A stretch of DNA of 10,643 nucleotides from Candidatus Moraniibacteriota bacterium (lineage in GTDB: Bacteria > Patescibacteriota > Minisyncoccia > Moranbacterales > GWC2-37-73). Shown one piece after another: positions 1 to 7,191 of this stretch. Below the pieces are notes generated by a model. That model was not told the origin of the DNA. It saw only the letters and a list, made by a program, of their open reading frames with translations, and did no database searches. Location of the stretch: positions 1 to 10,643 of the forward strand of contig DOKE01000038.1 of the NCBI GenBank assembly GCA_003510895.1. The letters run 5' to 3'. Position 1 is the first letter of the stretch. Each line of letters begins with the position of its first letter. The translations under genes were made by a program, and so were the position numbers.

Positions 1-2
1 AA

Positions 3-296
3 ATTTCCTTGCGCATATTTTTGCGCATGAAAACCTCCAAATACACCCCGCTCTTTTGCTAATTCAACCGATGCTTGCCAGGTTTTTTCCATTAAAAATT
101 TCATCAAACGATTCACTATCTTCAATGAAGCATCGCTTCCATAAGAAATACCTAACATCACTAACATGTCTGCAAGGCCTGTGACACCCAAACCGATACG
201 CCGTGTAGCATACACTTCTTGTTTTTGCATTTTAAGCGGATAACGAGAAATATCAATGACGTTATCTAAAAAACGTGTTGCGGTAATAATTGTTTT
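3..296 (-). other. nrdJ: Class II (adenosylcobalamin-type) ribonucleotide reductase fragment fused in frame to ksgA
   Basis: About 98 codons downstream of, and in frame with, ksgA translate to an internal piece of a ribonucleotide reductase large subunit. Landmarks are ATRFLDNVIDISRYPL at about residues 264-279 of the joint frame and RRIGLGVTGLADMLVMLGISYG just after, which is a characteristic conserved block of class II reductases. The rest of the enzyme is absent: the N-terminal part is replaced by KsgA and the C-terminal part lies beyond the window edge. Arginine codons here are mostly CGT and CGG, whereas the neighbouring genes favour AGA, CGA and CGC, which hints at a different source. 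Both a KsgA C-terminus and the reductase could plausibly read 'DW-K-LEK' at the joint, so short sequence overlap may have joined two unrelated pieces. The family call is firm; a real fused protein is unlikely. Confidence 0.8.
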
Positions 297-1070
297 TTCT
301 AATTTTTTCCAATCATCTACTGAAAGTTCTTGGGCTCTGACTGTTGGGAGGAATCCCAATTTGGAAAGTTTTTCTTCCGCTTCTTTTTTGGAAATATGCA
401 AGCTATTGGAAAGATTATTGGACAAAGTTTTTCTTCGCGCGCAAAACCCCGCCTTAACTATCCTAAAAAATTTCTCCGCATCTTTTTTGCTTTCTACTTT
501 CTTCTTTCTGCTTTCTACTTTTATAACCGCGCTATCCACTTCCGGAGTCGGATCAAACGCTTCTTTGGAAACTTCAAACAAAATTTTCGCGCTCGCATAA
601 TATTGCACTGAAACCGCCAAAATGCTCATTTTTCCTGGCTCAGCGACAATCCGCTCCGCCACTTCTTTTTGCACCATCAAAATCATCTCCTTGGGCGCAA
701 ATTCATTTTCCAAAAAAAGACGAATTATCTTAGAAGTGATGTAATATGGAATATTGGCAATGACCTTGTAATCAGTAATCAGTAATCCATAACGCGTAAT
801 CAATTCTTGAAAATTTATTTTTAAAATATCCTCGTTTATAATTTCAACATTTTTATAGGTACGTAATTGATTACGTAATCTTTCCAGCAAGCTGTTGTCA
901 ATTTCAATCGCCAAAACTTTTCCGGAACGCTTGGCCAATTCTTCAGTCAAAATCCCCTTGCCCGGACCCACTTCCAAAACAACATCGTCTTTTTTCAAAT
1001 CAGATTCTTCAATAATTCTTTGGACAACACTTTCATCCTTTAAAAAATTTTGTCCCAATTTTTCCGGCAT
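3..1070 (-). CDS. rsmA: 16S rRNA dimethyladenosine transferase RsmA/KsgA, in-frame chimera at its C-terminus, open at left edge
   Basis: RsmA/KsgA dimethylates two adjacent adenines in the 3'-terminal helix of 16S rRNA, using S-adenosylmethionine, late in small-subunit assembly. The frame starts at ATG 1068-1070. Seen: SAM motif I EVGPGKG at about residues 33-39, an acidic ribose-binding region (AIEID, 54-58), the catalytic motif NIPYY at 106-110, VQKEVAER at 133-140 and AFDPTPEVDSAVI at 171-183, then a helical C-terminal domain ending RAQELSVDDW near 245-254. That is about 258 residues, the normal family length, but no stop follows. The frame runs straight on into ribonucleotide reductase sequence and off the window (see 3-296). 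Two stretches look longer than usual because of small DNA repeats: about residues 91-101 and 184-197. It lies 13 bases after the RlpA-like gene and is probably last in the operon. The family call is very sure; the fusion is probably not real. Confidence 0.9.
   Translation of the reverse strand, partial: MPEKLGQNFLKDESVVQRIIEESDLKKDDVVLEVGPGKGILTEELAKRSGKVLAIEIDNSLLERLRNQLRTYKNVEIINEDILKINFQELITRYGLLITDYKVIANIPYYITSKIIRLFLENEFAPKEMILMVQKEVAERIVAEPGKMSILAVSVQYYASAKILFEVSKEAFDPTPEVDSAVIKVESRKKKVESKKDAEKFFRIVKAGFCARRKTLSNNLSNSLHISKKEAEEKLSKLGFLPTVRAQELSVDDWKKLEKTIITATRFLDNVIDISRYPLKMQKQEVYATRRIGLGVTGLADMLVMLGISYGSDASLKIVNRLMKFLMEKTWQASVELAKERGVFGGFHAQKYAQGN
480..521. repeat. Imperfect 21-base tandem repeat inside ksgA
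   Basis: The 13-base string TGCTTTCTACTTT occurs at 488-500 and again at 509-521, a period of exactly 21 bases (seven codons). The longer units 480-500 and 501-521 agree at about three quarters of positions. The product is a lysine-rich KVESRKK/KVESKKD duplication at about residues 184-197 of KsgA. Because the period is a multiple of three the frame is kept. Confidence 0.75.
768..788. repeat. Three tandem 7-base units inside ksgA
   Basis: GTAATCA at 768-774 and 775-781 is followed by GTAATCC at 782-788, and GTAATC recurs at 796-801 and 875-880. The array encodes part of LLITDY just before the catalytic NIPYY motif, where KsgA proteins usually have a shorter linker. Three 7-base units make 21 bases, again keeping the frame. 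Confidence 0.7.
860..877. repeat. 8+8 base inverted repeat inside ksgA
   Basis: TACGTAAT (860-867) and its exact reverse complement ATTACGTA (870-877) are separated by two bases. The overlapping string GATTACGTAATC at 869-880 is a perfect 12-base palindrome. It shares the GTAATC word with the tandem units at 768-801. It lies in the RNQLRTY-encoding part of ksgA. Confidence 0.7.
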
Positions 1071-1083
1071 AAATATAAACAAA

Positions 1084-2094
1084 TTAATTTTTTACTTCTT
1101 CAACTTTCACATTAATTATTCCCGCGCCCAAGGAAGCAATGGCAGAAAAAGCGTTCTTTCCAAGATCAATTATTCTGTTCGGTCCGAATGGTCCACGGTC
1201 ATTAATTCTGACAATTATTGATTTTCCATTTTCTTTATTTGTCACCTTAGCATAACTTCCCATTGGAAGCCAGGGATTAGCTGCATAATATCCAGTTATC
1301 GATGGATATTTTTTTTCCAGATACGTTGGTTGAGCATACCAGGTTCCCAAGCCGGTATGGTCGGTTTTTCCTAATTTAATATAAGTTCCTTGCGTGACAG
1401 TTTCATCTGTCGGTTCTTTGACTGTTTTTTTGTTGATAATTTTGCGGGAAATTTCTTTGCCGTCATAATAGACAACTTTATAAATAACTTCGCTAGTTCC
1501 CTTTTCTCCTTTTTGCGTCACTTTTTTTTCTCGCCAACCCAGATCATCATTTTCATTGGAAATTGTTTTGTAGGCAATTGGTTCATTTTCTTTTTCCTCT
1601 CTCACTTCCACGTGCGTAATGGAAATTTTCATTCCCTCTTCCGCCAATAGAAACTGATCGGGCTTGATAATATCGTCATCACTGACATTCAATTCTTTTT
1701 TTTCGCGCACCGCTTCTCCGATTGTTTTTTGCAAAGTATAAATCTCTTTTTTTTCTCCCGATTCTAAAACCTCTATTTTCCTAGCCTTTTGCAAAAAAAT
1801 TTCCGAATTGGAAAAAATATTTTCTGCTTTAGACGGATAAAAATTATCGTTTTCTCCCACTGAAATATTTTTTTCGGAAAAAAATTCTTCCACCGTTCGC
1901 GCTTTTGTTTCTAGAATATACCTATTGCCATCATAATTAAACACAATTTTTTTGTTTTCTTCATTGGAAAAATTTTTTTCAGATTCATCTTTCCAAAAAG
2001 CTGACGCTCCCAAATAGAAAAGCAAAAACAAGATTGCTATATTTAAAAAAAATAAAATCTTTTTGGATTTTTTTTTCTTGCTCCTATTAATCAT
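1084..2094 (-). CDS. Membrane-anchored G5/DUF348 protein with C-terminal RlpA-like double-psi beta-barrel domain
   Basis: This is a 336-residue exported cell-wall protein. Seen: a very basic N-terminus (RSKKKKSKK), one hydrophobic segment at about 13-33 acting as signal anchor, two DUF348-like repeats at about 50-105 and 115-162, a G5-like segment at about 163-228, and a C-terminal double-psi barrel at about 248-333 with VRINDRGPF at 295-303 and IIDLGKNAF at 308-316. The layout resembles YabE/resuscitation-promoting-factor-type and RlpA proteins, which bind or cut peptidoglycan. D299 in NDRGPF is kept. The TAAH motif typical of RlpA is replaced by AANPWLP (271-277), so lytic transglycosylase activity is uncertain. 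The gene starts 14 bases after comM and ends 13 bases before ksgA. It could locally open the wall for the upstream secretion apparatus, but it could equally be a housekeeping wall enzyme. The domain call is sure; the activity is inferred. Confidence 0.85.
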   Translation of the reverse strand: MINRSKKKKSKKILFFLNIAILFLLFYLGASAFWKDESEKNFSNEENKKIVFNYDGNRYILETKARTVEEFFSEKNISVGENDNFYPSKAENIFSNSEIFLQKARKIEVLESGEKKEIYTLQKTIGEAVREKKELNVSDDDIIKPDQFLLAEEGMKISITHVEVREEKENEPIAYKTISNENDDLGWREKKVTQKGEKGTSEVIYKVVYYDGKEISRKIINKKTVKEPTDETVTQGTYIKLGKTDHTGLGTWYAQPTYLEKKYPSITGYYAANPWLPMGSYAKVTNKENGKSIIVRINDRGPFGPNRIIDLGKNAFSAIASLGAGIINVKVEEVKN

Positions 2095-2108
2095 CTTGCT
2101 TAAAAAAA

Positions 2109-3635
2109 TTATTCCATTTTAAATCTATATTGCACCGCTTCCGCAATATGTGAAACTTCAATATTCTCGCTTCCCGCCAAATCAGCAATCGTTCTGGCAA
2201 TTTTTATAATGCGGTGATAACCTCTGGCGCTGAGCTTCAATGCCGTAACAGCTCCTCGCAAAATTTTCGCGCATTCATCGCTAATCGCGCAAAATTTCTT
2301 AATATTGTCCGCTCCCATTTCACTATTGGTTATTATTTTCAAATTTTTGAAGCGTTCTCTCTGAGTAGAGCGAGCTTTTTCCACTCGTTTTCTGATATCA
2401 ATACTCTTTTCTCCTTCAGATTTTTCCTGCAATTTTTCAAATTTCAAACGAGGAACTTCAATATGCAAATCTATTCGATCCAAAATCGGTCCGGAAATTT
2501 TTCTTTGATATCTGACGATTTGAGATGGACTGCAAGAACAAATTTTTTCCGGATCGGATGAATTTCCGCAAGGACAAGGATTCATTGCCGCCAATAAAGT
2601 AAATCGCGCCGGAAATTCTAAACTGCCTTTTGCTCGAGAGATTGTAATTTTACCATCCTCAAGAGGCTGGCGCAAATTTTCCAAAACTGTTTTGGGAAAC
2701 TCCGCAAATTCATCCAAGAACAAAACTCCTCGATGCGAGAGGCTGATTTCTCCCGGTTTCGGATAACTTCCTCCGCCTACCAATGAAACCGAACTGGAAC
2801 TATGATGAGGCGACCGACAAGGACGTTGAGAAACAAGACCTTCTCCCTTGTTTATTTTTCCGGCTACTGAAAATATTTTGGTTATTTCCAAAGCTTCTTC
2901 CAAAGTTAACTTTGGCAAAATGGAAGGAAAAGCTTTGGCTAACAATGTTTTTCCGCTTCCCGGAGGTCCACTAAGAAGAACATTATGCCCTCCGGCCGCT
3001 GCTATTTCCAAAGCTCGCTTGGCGTGCTCCTGACCAATGACACTGGCCATATCAAAAGAAAACTCCTCTTCGGAAAAAATACTTTCTTTTTCCAATTCCG
3101 CAATCGGATAAATTATCCTGTTCCCCAACAAATGATCCACCGTGTCGTAGAGATTTTCCACCGGAATTATTTTTATTCCTCCAATAACACTGGCTTCAAA
3201 AGTATTTTCTTTAGGAACATACAATTCGGAAATATTTTTTTCTTTAGCCAAAAGAGCGATAGGCAAAATTCCCTGCACCGGTCTTATTTTTCCATCCAAA
3301 GCCAGCTCTCCCACAACAAGTTTGTTTTGAAAATCAAAATTAATCTGCTTAGTCGCCAAAAGAAAACCTAATGCGATTGGCAAATCATACATTGAACTGG
3401 ATTTCGGCAAATCAGCCGGAGCCAGGTTGACGGTTATTCTTCCGCATTGATGTGGAGGACGAAAACCGCTATTTTTTATAGCGCTGGAAACACGATCGCG
3501 CGACTCCTTAATAGCAGTGTCGGGAAGTCCGACGATAGTAAAATTGTGCAATCCACTGCCCAAAACATCCACTTCTACTTCGACAATTTCTCCATCCAAT
3601 CCGATTGTGGCGGCAGAAAATATTTTTGAAGACAC
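2109..3635 (-). CDS. comM: ComM/YifB-family Mg-chelatase-like AAA+ ATPase
   Basis: This is a full-length, 508-residue ComM-family protein. In naturally transformable bacteria ComM is a hexameric helicase that drives branch migration to integrate incoming single-stranded DNA. Seen: an N-terminal Lon-like fold domain (about 1-170, starting KIFSAATIGLDGEIVEVEVD), Walker A GPPGSGKT at 223-230, CRSPHH at 273-278, Walker B GVLFLDEF at 303-310, MNPCPCG at 351-357 with a second CSC pair at 366-368 (a possible metal site), GPILDRIDLH at 382-391, and a C-terminal helical domain with LSARGYHRIIKIARTIADL. The start is GTG at 3633-3635. The frame upstream reaches a TAG at 3684-3686 without another good start, and the N-terminus matches the family. 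The 48-base gap before it is the widest in the cluster, but I see no convincing terminator or promoter there. Its place behind a VirB4 cluster is suggestive for DNA uptake. Confidence 0.95.
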   Translation of the reverse strand: MSSKIFSAATIGLDGEIVEVEVDVLGSGLHNFTIVGLPDTAIKESRDRVSSAIKNSGFRPPHQCGRITVNLAPADLPKSSSMYDLPIALGFLLATKQINFDFQNKLVVGELALDGKIRPVQGILPIALLAKEKNISELYVPKENTFEASVIGGIKIIPVENLYDTVDHLLGNRIIYPIAELEKESIFSEEEFSFDMASVIGQEHAKRALEIAAAGGHNVLLSGPPGSGKTLLAKAFPSILPKLTLEEALEITKIFSVAGKINKGEGLVSQRPCRSPHHSSSSVSLVGGGSYPKPGEISLSHRGVLFLDEFAEFPKTVLENLRQPLEDGKITISRAKGSLEFPARFTLLAAMNPCPCGNSSDPEKICSCSPSQIVRYQRKISGPILDRIDLHIEVPRLKFEKLQEKSEGEKSIDIRKRVEKARSTQRERFKNLKIITNSEMGADNIKKFCAISDECAKILRGAVTALKLSARGYHRIIKIARTIADLAGSENIEVSHIAEAVQYRFKME

Positions 3636-3683
3636 TTTGTTTTTTAAAAAATAATTTATATAAACCTTGAAAAACTTTTTGTT

Positions 3684-4142
3684 CTAGACTTTCGGGAGAC
3701 TGACTTTTTCTAAAAGCTTTTTTTCTGCCATAGTCATAAAAAATATAGCTATAACAGTGATAGTCTCCACCGGCAGAATTCCCAGACCGGGAACAAGCTC
3801 AATGGCTGTACCAAATATCAGAAATAAAAAATTCCTGACAAAAGTTTTGAAAAAATTTTTTATTTTAGCATCCCTGCCTCCCATTCCCGCCAACATCAAC
3901 ATAAAGCCAATGAAAATAGAGATGCAAAAAGTGACAACCGACATCAACGCAACACCCAATCCAGCCAATGGAGCTAAAACCACAGTCGTGGCTCCAAGCA
4001 CTTCAATAATAAAAATGACTATATCCAAAACATCCTTAAAAACAGCCGCAATAATCGCTGGAACAAAAGCAAGATTTTTCCAAATGCTAGCCGAGTTTTT
4101 ATTTTCAGCGCCAGCTTCCTGGTTTGATCTATTTTCGTTCAT
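3684..4142 (-). CDS. Unrecognised small multi-spanning membrane protein coupled to virB4
   Basis: I do not recognise this 152-residue protein. It has a polar, signal-less N-terminus (about 1-20, rich in N, E, S) followed by three to four hydrophobic segments at about 24-46, 51-87 (long enough for two passes) and 104-138, and a short lysine-rich tail. A basic loop lies at about 89-103 (GRDAKIKNFFKTFVRN), and FGTAIELVPGLGILPVETIT lies near 110-129. Its ATG overlaps the TGA of the VirB4 gene in the arrangement TGATG, so it is probably translated by re-initiation at a fixed ratio to VirB4. That makes an inner-membrane accessory of the secretion apparatus the best guess. It is too short for a typical VirB6 and lacks the soluble domain expected of VirB8. 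The gene call is firm; the function is unknown. Confidence 0.8.
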   Translation of the reverse strand: MNENRSNQEAGAENKNSASIWKNLAFVPAIIAAVFKDVLDIVIFIIEVLGATTVVLAPLAGLGVALMSVVTFCISIFIGFMLMLAGMGGRDAKIKNFFKTFVRNFLFLIFGTAIELVPGLGILPVETITVIAIFFMTMAEKKLLEKVSLPKV

Positions 4143-5962
4143 CAGTTATTTTCTTCATCAAGATCTTTTTTGGCTTGTTCAATTTCCAAAAGCTGACGCG
4201 GATCAGAAGTGATGATTTGATCCTCGGCATAAGATGCGATGATTTTTATGGCCACGTGCTTTGTTCCGGCGAAAAGAATTCCCTCTCCTACATTACTCTC
4301 CAAAAGAAGAAACTTTTCTTGATCGGTAAGATAAAAAGTTTCAGCAATAGTATCAATGGCTGCCGGAGATTGTCGAAGAAGCAATTGCAATGAAGAGTTG
4401 GTAACAATAGGTTTTCCATAGCGCGATGACATAAAATCGGCAATATCCTGAGTTATAGTAGTAAGCCCCGTATAGTATTTTCTGCATCGCTTGGCAATTC
4501 CAAATAGAAAAGCGGCAGCATCTTCATTTTGCATCATCACCCACGCTTCATCCACCACCACCATTCTTTTTTTCATTTCTGAACGCATTTCATTCCAAAT
4601 AAATTGCAAAATCAAATACATTGCAATTGGACGAAGCTGTTCTTCCAAATCCCTGATGTTAAAAACAACCAATTGATTATCCACTTGAACATTAGTAGGT
4701 CTGTTCAAAACACCGGCAAAAATACCATCCGTATATTTTTCCAATCGAACCGCCAGTGATTCTCCGCCTTCGGAATTTCTGAGCACTTCATACAAATCAG
4801 ACATCGTAGGAAAAGAACTTGAATTCAGCGCTTTGAAATTGCTTTGCACAGTTATATCGCGCATCGCATATGTCTCGCGAATAGCAATTTCCAAAATAGA
4901 TTCTTCTTCCGGAGTCAAAGCGCCCAACATTATACGCAACAAACCAGCCAGACTAGCAATATTGCTTCGTAAAACATCTTCCGGATCTTCATCTTCCCCA
5001 ATTTTCGGAAGATCAAAAGGATTTATGTGAAAATCGGAATCCAGAGACATTTTGACAAAAGATCCGCCCACCGTGTCGCAAAGATATTTATATTCATTTT
5101 CCGGATCAATCACAATCACACTGGTTCCCACCATCATTGAACGGAAAATTTCCAATTTTACCGCATAACTTTTTCCTCCTCCAGACTTGGCGAAAACAAC
5201 CATATTGGCATTTTCCATTTTGAATCTATCAAAAAGAATCAAACTGTTGTTATGCCTGTTTATTCCAAAAAGTATTCCTTCATCGGAAGAAAGATCGGCA
5301 GAAACGAAAGGGAAAGTCGTGGAGAGAGGAGAAGTATTAAGATTATTGGCAATATCCAATTCATCATTAGCCAGAGGCAACGTGGAAGAAAATCCTTGTT
5401 CAACTTTGAGCACTGCCGGCTTCACGTAGACAAGTTGCGCTTCCAAAATTGATTCTATTTCCTGGCAAGCTTTATCAACTTCTTGCAAAGTTTTTCCGTA
5501 TAAGGTTATATACAAACCGAATCGAAAAAATTTTTCCGTTCCTTGCTGAAGATTATCACGTAAGTCTTCAATATCATTAAGCGCAGTTTCCAAAATAGGA
5601 TCTCTCACTTTTCCGCCTCCTTCTTCAATATGAATTTGCGATTGAACTTGCGTTGTTGTTTTTCTCAAAGTCTTCAAAATTTCTCCCGTGTCCACCGGAT
5701 GGATAAACATTGAAATATCCATCGGAAAATCTATGTTGATAATCGGAGAAAACCAATTAGTGTGCAAAAATCTCGGATAAGCAATAATAAAAATAGTTCT
5801 TGCGTATGTTTCGCCTATTTGAATATTGTTGGTGGATAATTTTATCGCCGCCGGAGCAATCAAATCGCGCACCGTTGCCACGCCGCTTTCATAAATTTTT
5901 TCATTATCAAGAACAGCTTGACTATCCGCATTTTTTTTATTTTTATTTAAACCAAAAAACAT
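4142..5962 (-). CDS. virB4: VirB4/TraC-family type IV secretion ATPase
   Basis: This is a 606-residue VirB4-type ATPase, the conserved energiser of type IV secretion and conjugation machines, acting at the cytoplasmic face of the membrane. Seen: an N-terminal VirB4 domain (about 25-200, with RDLIAPAAI, ARTIFIIAYPRFLHTNWFSP and DISMFIHPVD), Walker A AKSGGGKS at 258-265, VIVIDPENEY at 282-291, Walker B MVVVDEAW at 467-474 with D471 and E472, and the TQDIADF motif at 504-510. All key ATPase motifs are intact. It starts 6 bases after the TraC-like gene and ends overlapping the next gene by one base (TGATG), so the three are tightly linked. The stop is TGA, supporting the standard bacterial code. 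VirB4 is distinguished from a VirD4 coupling protein by its N-terminal domain and by lacking transmembrane helices. The family call is very sure; the substrate is unknown. Confidence 0.95.
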   Translation of the reverse strand: MFFGLNKNKKNADSQAVLDNEKIYESGVATVRDLIAPAAIKLSTNNIQIGETYARTIFIIAYPRFLHTNWFSPIINIDFPMDISMFIHPVDTGEILKTLRKTTTQVQSQIHIEEGGGKVRDPILETALNDIEDLRDNLQQGTEKFFRFGLYITLYGKTLQEVDKACQEIESILEAQLVYVKPAVLKVEQGFSSTLPLANDELDIANNLNTSPLSTTFPFVSADLSSDEGILFGINRHNNSLILFDRFKMENANMVVFAKSGGGKSYAVKLEIFRSMMVGTSVIVIDPENEYKYLCDTVGGSFVKMSLDSDFHINPFDLPKIGEDEDPEDVLRSNIASLAGLLRIMLGALTPEEESILEIAIRETYAMRDITVQSNFKALNSSSFPTMSDLYEVLRNSEGGESLAVRLEKYTDGIFAGVLNRPTNVQVDNQLVVFNIRDLEEQLRPIAMYLILQFIWNEMRSEMKKRMVVVDEAWVMMQNEDAAAFLFGIAKRCRKYYTGLTTITQDIADFMSSRYGKPIVTNSSLQLLLRQSPAAIDTIAETFYLTDQEKFLLLESNVGEGILFAGTKHVAIKIIASYAEDQIITSDPRQLLEIEQAKKDLDEENN

Positions 5963-5968
5963 ATTTTT

Positions 5969-6649
5969 TTATTTTAATTCTAATTTATCCGTATTTTTTA
6001 ACAAAGTGTTATGTTCTGTCACAGGATTATATGAGTTATACATAAGCTCTATGATTTCTTCCGTTTTCAGCGGAACCGCTTTGACTCCTGTTCCTCCCAG
6101 TCCGGCAACAATGTGATCGACTCTTTGCCATAGCTGGTTTTTATACACTTCAAACATTTGTTTTTTTCTATCCGTGTCCTTACTAGAACCGCCAAAAAAA
6201 TTTTCAATAAAATTTCCCTTGGAACTTTCTATGGGAGAAAAAGGAACCACTACATAAAAAAACTTGGACATTATTCCTGAAATTTCCGTCAAATTTTTGA
6301 TAAATTTTCTGTATTCGGCGATTTGAAAAATCAAAAGTTCGTTGGTCAATTTGCTTTCCTGTTTTTTCAGATATTCAAAATACGGTTCGATGTTCAGTTT
6401 TCTCGAACTAATCATAATTTGCAACGGAAAATCCAAAGAATTGAGAAAGCTTTGATATTGACTGATTATCCCATCCTGCTCTTCTGTGGATTTAAGATCG
6501 AAATTTATCGCAGACACCATCAAAATAGATCTGAGAGAACCATTTTTTAAAACGATTACTCCGTCCTTTATTTCATCCACATCCACGTATTTTTGAGTGC
6601 TGGATCCGGCATCGCCACTGGTTAAATTTTTAGAATGAAGCAATTCCAT
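5969..6649 (-). CDS. TraC-like / VirB4 N-terminal-type accessory protein
   Basis: This is a 226-residue soluble protein without signal peptide or membrane segment. It has no Walker motifs. The stretch at about 20-85 (YVDVDEIKDGVIVLKNGSL, VSAINFDLKSTEEQDGII, then FLNSLDFPLQIMISSRKLN) resembles the front domain of TraC/VirB4-like ATPases of Gram-positive-type conjugation systems. A segment rich in charged residues (about 86-125) and FFYVVVPFSPIE (130-141) follow. It lies directly before virB4 with a 6-base gap, so it probably forms part of the ATPase assembly at the membrane, as a separately encoded N-terminal module. The start at ATG 6647-6649 has only an A-rich leader. I base the identity on these motifs and the position; a remote-homology search would settle it. 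Confidence 0.75.
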   Translation of the reverse strand: MELLHSKNLTSGDAGSSTQKYVDVDEIKDGVIVLKNGSLRSILMVSAINFDLKSTEEQDGIISQYQSFLNSLDFPLQIMISSRKLNIEPYFEYLKKQESKLTNELLIFQIAEYRKFIKNLTEISGIMSKFFYVVVPFSPIESSKGNFIENFFGGSSKDTDRKKQMFEVYKNQLWQRVDHIVAGLGGTGVKAVPLKTEEIIELMYNSYNPVTEHNTLLKNTDKLELK

Positions 6650-6685
6650 ATTTCTTTTTATTTTTTATAAATAAATTCTGTCTTT

Positions 6686-7156
6686 CTATTTTTTGTTCTC
6701 CGGTCTTTTTAATATATCTATTATTTCACTGTCGCTTTCCGCTCCTTCGCTGTCCAACACCTTGGCAATACCTTCCAAATTTTTCAACGCTATTCTTTTT
6801 CTTTCTTCGTGATTCAACGCTGACTGATTAGTCGCAATAGTTTTCTTAGTTTCCTCTTTTTCTATTTTTCTTTTTTGCGGGATTCTTTTCCAAATATAAT
6901 TTTTAGGAATAAAGAGATACATTACTCCGGCAATCACAAATTTGATTAACGGTTGTCCATACGGTTTATAGAAAGCCAGCGCGACAAAAAATGCCACCAC
7001 CGGCAAAATAACTATAAAAAATACCGGTTTCGGAAGAACAGACCACATCACCAAAATCACAACTCCCAAAATAATCATCCAAATGAGTTGCTTGGCTGTC
7101 AGCGGACCAACTATCTTGTCTTCAACGTCTATATATTGAGGGACATTAAAAAGCAT
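6686..7156 (-). CDS. PrgI-family inner-membrane protein of a type IV secretion-like system
   Basis: This is a 156-residue PrgI-type protein. PrgI family members are small inner-membrane components found beside VirB4 in Gram-positive-type conjugation systems. Seen: the signature start FNVPQYIDVEDKIVGPLTAKQ (3-23), two hydrophobic segments at about 23-41 and 44-63, and a third weaker one at about 70-83 (LIKFVIAGVMYLFI). The tail from about 88 to 156 is highly charged, rich in K and E, and probably cytoplasmic, where it could touch the neighbouring ATPase. It lies between the pilin genes and the TraC-like gene with gaps of 35 and 36 bases. The signature motif together with the virB4 context makes the call strong. 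Confidence 0.9.
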   Translation of the reverse strand: MLFNVPQYIDVEDKIVGPLTAKQLIWMIILGVVILVMWSVLPKPVFFIVILPVVAFFVALAFYKPYGQPLIKFVIAGVMYLFIPKNYIWKRIPQKRKIEKEETKKTIATNQSALNHEERKRIALKNLEGIAKVLDSEGAESDSEIIDILKRPENKK

Positions 7157-7191
7157 AATTTTTGTTTTGAAATTTTCTGTCTAATATCTAA

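Noticed and set aside
256..611. Two overlapping plus-strand open frames of 93 and 114 codons
   Set aside because: They lie opposite ksgA, are in low-complexity F/S-rich translation, and match no family; the minus-strand frame carries all KsgA motifs.
2109..3635. True magnesium chelatase subunit (BchI/ChlI)
   Set aside because: The Lon-like N-terminal domain, the length of 508 residues and the MNPCPCG motif fit ComM/YifB, and no tetrapyrrole genes are nearby.
3636..3683. Possible terminator or internal promoter in the widest gap, with TTTTTTAAAAAA at 3640-3651 and TATAAA-like strings
   Set aside because: The palindrome is AT-only with no GC stem, and no -35 element sits at proper distance from the TATAAA string; AT-rich background explains both.
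3757..4393. Plus-strand open frames opposite the 152-residue membrane gene and the end of virB4
   Set aside because: They are antisense shadows of well-supported minus-strand genes, with no start signal or recognisable domain.
4142..5962. VirD4/TraG coupling protein instead of VirB4
   Set aside because: There are no N-terminal transmembrane helices, and the N-terminal domain and TQDIADF motif fit VirB4.
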